Under the pieces are notes generated by a model. The model was given only the letters and a program-made list of their open reading frames with translations, was not told the origin of the DNA and ran no database searches. DNA of 16,563 nt from JBOGOC01 sp050747525 (lineage in GTDB: Bacteria; Acidobacteriota; Polarisedimenticolia; JACPZX01; DASXTC01). Below, piece by piece: positions 16,101 through 16,563 of the stretch. The DNA lies in NCBI GenBank assembly GCA_050747525.1, contig JBOGOC010000059.1, positions 1 through 16,563 of the forward strand, in the 5' to 3' direction. The translations under genes were made by a program, and so were the position numbers. Position 1 is the stretch's first letter, and every line of letters starts with the position of its first letter.

Positions 16101-16563
16101 ATCCGGGCGGAGCCCTCTCGTCTCACGAGCGGGCCGTGACTCTGGCACGCCGCGCCGGACACCTCAGCCAGGAGATCTACGCCATCGTCTCCGCTTCGCT
16201 CGACAAGCTTGCCGGCTCGCCTCACGAGGGGGACCTGCGCTCCGTGCGCGATGCGCTGCGCAAGGCGGCGCGCGCCGGGGCGGAGATTCCCAGCGACAAG
16301 CTCAAGGCCCGGCTGCACGAGGCGATGGGACGATGCCACCTGGCCTCGGGAGAGCCGGCCGCCGCCCTGGACAGCGCGCGGCAGTCGGTGGACGCCGCGC
16401 GCGCGTCGCGCGTGCCGGCCGCGATCGCCAGCGCCGAGCTGCTGCTCGCCGAATGCCTGCTCGCTCCCGGCCTGCCGGAAAGGGATCCGGCCGAGGCCGC
16501 CGAAGCGGCCCGGCGGGTCGCCCGTCTCGGCGCCGAGGCGGGGCTCCCCGAGCCGCGCTGGCG
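13145..16563 (+). CDS. Ser/Thr protein kinase - AAA ATPase - TPR protein (3' end outside window)
   Basis: The frame is open from 13067 to the right edge; 1139 residues are visible from the GTG at 13145, and the end is missing. The kinase domain (about 12-280) has the Gly loop GEGGMGTVY (21-29), VALKK with Lys44, the catalytic loop THNDLKPQN (His134, Asn135, Asp136), DFG (156-158) and YLAPE. Asn replaces Arg of the HRD motif. FVGR at 295 opens an ATPase domain of the AAA_16 type with Walker A GESGIGKS (329-336) and Walker B VMICVEDLQW (Asp433). From about 675 onward the chain is built of TPR-like helical repeats. No membrane segment or signal peptide is present, so it is cytosolic and probably phosphorylates targets while the ATPase/TPR part acts as a sensor scaffold. 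No in-frame ATG lies upstream, so the GTG is the best start. A 924-codon antisense frame over this gene has no protein features. Confidence 0.88.
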   Translation, partial: MAVGIAGGLVNGRYRLVRSLGEGGMGTVYLAADLAEEQRPVALKKVHSALLTPEAIEALRAEFSLMTRLRHPHVVEVYDLGLDASTGDPFLTLEYIEGDDFRMACEGRPLAEQVELMAQVCRGLNYIHSRGLTHNDLKPQNILVTASSPRICKLTDFGLASIDTREAATSRQGLRGTLQYLAPELIHGEKPDRRSDLYALGVLFYLVLAGRLPFDGTVPEILTATTSSDPTPLRAVRPDLPPALEALVLRLLSRNPAARPESAAAVLARLNEAAGTSHPVETAGTIALSARSTRFVGRGKEMERLIRQLEACAGADDSRPTCRLMMVSGESGIGKSRLIRQLRYEAQMRGIQVLAGVCYEGTASAFHPFVQILRQLRPAEADGAGRDFQALVGADNPVPGADPERERRRLSDAGVQALLDAAQDRPVMICVEDLQWADTATLNLLEHLARNVAHAPRLLLLISYRSEEAEAPPLISALPRLVRAGTWERLELARLREEHVAEMMRGIFGMEEAPAPLVSLVARETEGNPFFVQMALEGLLEDSPMLEGLEDLEQIRFPRSMTEAITRRLADLDPLDRRVMESLAVIECPVGPGMLAAIVMPEVSGGSQALLGGAVDRLRRRRLVRQELDDTGCVRLRLDHVKLRDHVYEAMDWQERRDLHGVIGLALEAGGNAALEELAHHFTHSPDDARALEYAERGGLHALSLMATERAISYLERALELVPQKEPERRLQLQLNLGDAYRQARDHARAMETYEKVVRGARTAGIKDMAWTATLHLLDLQQRSGLYEEAQRGAEKITPALEAEGRKALLARCLTTLAVIAAIQGRLDEARDLNMRALALRREVEDIRGQALNLNNLGSIDSLAGDTATALPLLEEALALHRQAGDIQRSIETLMNIAHWHRFAGDMALSVSRFEEAADMARRAHDRWLLSLAETALAGLYHLQGRLDAALSIARRAVSDAQSVGNEERECEALDVLGIVQRDLGDPGGALSSHERAVTLARRAGHLSQEIYAIVSASLDKLAGSPHEGDLRSVRDALRKAARAGAEIPSDKLKARLHEAMGRCHLASGEPAAALDSARQSVDAARASRVPAAIASAELLLAECLLAPGLPERDPAEAAEAARRVARLGAEAGLPEPRW

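Overview
The window is GC-rich bacterial DNA with long antisense open frames caused by base composition. The gene set suggests a didermic, environmental, deep-branching bacterium with complex signalling: exported S55-type and S8 serine peptidases, an outer-membrane beta-barrel, a membrane-bound HD-GYP/GAF/GGDEF protein and a Ser/Thr kinase-ATPase-TPR protein. Acidobacteriota, Eisenbacteria-like or myxobacteria-like lineages would fit. This is inferred from gene content only; there is no rRNA or tRNA to place it.

Layout. (1) 1-261, minus: 5' part of an AlaX-type alanyl-tRNA editing protein, cut by the window edge. (2) 262-552: regulatory region with a 15-bp palindrome and a good sigma-54-type -24/-12 match, driving a small exported His/Tyr-rich protein at 553-981. 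(3) 1029-1100: perfect 18-bp inverted repeat. (4) 1226-2965, plus: APC/CAT-family amino acid permease, apparently leaderless, convergent with and overlapping the next operon inside a palindrome. (5) 7479 to 2955, minus: three overlapping genes (unknown cytosolic 160-aa protein, exported S55-type protein, exported beta-propeller protein) behind a sigma-70-like promoter with a palindromic spacer. (6) 7792-9450, plus: exported S8 subtilase with five exact-period C-terminal repeats. (7) 9451-9592: leader with several competing helices involving the ribosome-binding site of the next gene. (8) 9593-12043: HD-GYP/GAF/GGDEF protein, followed with ATGA overlap by a 58-aa basic peptide (12040-12216). 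(9) 12320-13000: small outer-membrane beta-barrel protein. (10) 13145 to the window end, plus: Ser/Thr kinase fused to an AAA-type ATPase and TPR repeats, open at the 3' edge.

How they may work together. The centre holds two divergent export modules, the S55-type/propeller operon and the S8 subtilase. The subtilase is followed by a cyclic-di-GMP turnover protein whose leader looks able to hide its own ribosome-binding site. The most unusual items are the S55-type protein with its Ser and His motifs in reversed order, the subtilase repeat tail, the structured leader, the sigma-54-type control of a His-rich exported protein, and the small basic peptide coupled to the c-di-GMP gene. No CRISPR array, transposase, phage gene or recognisable defence system was seen.
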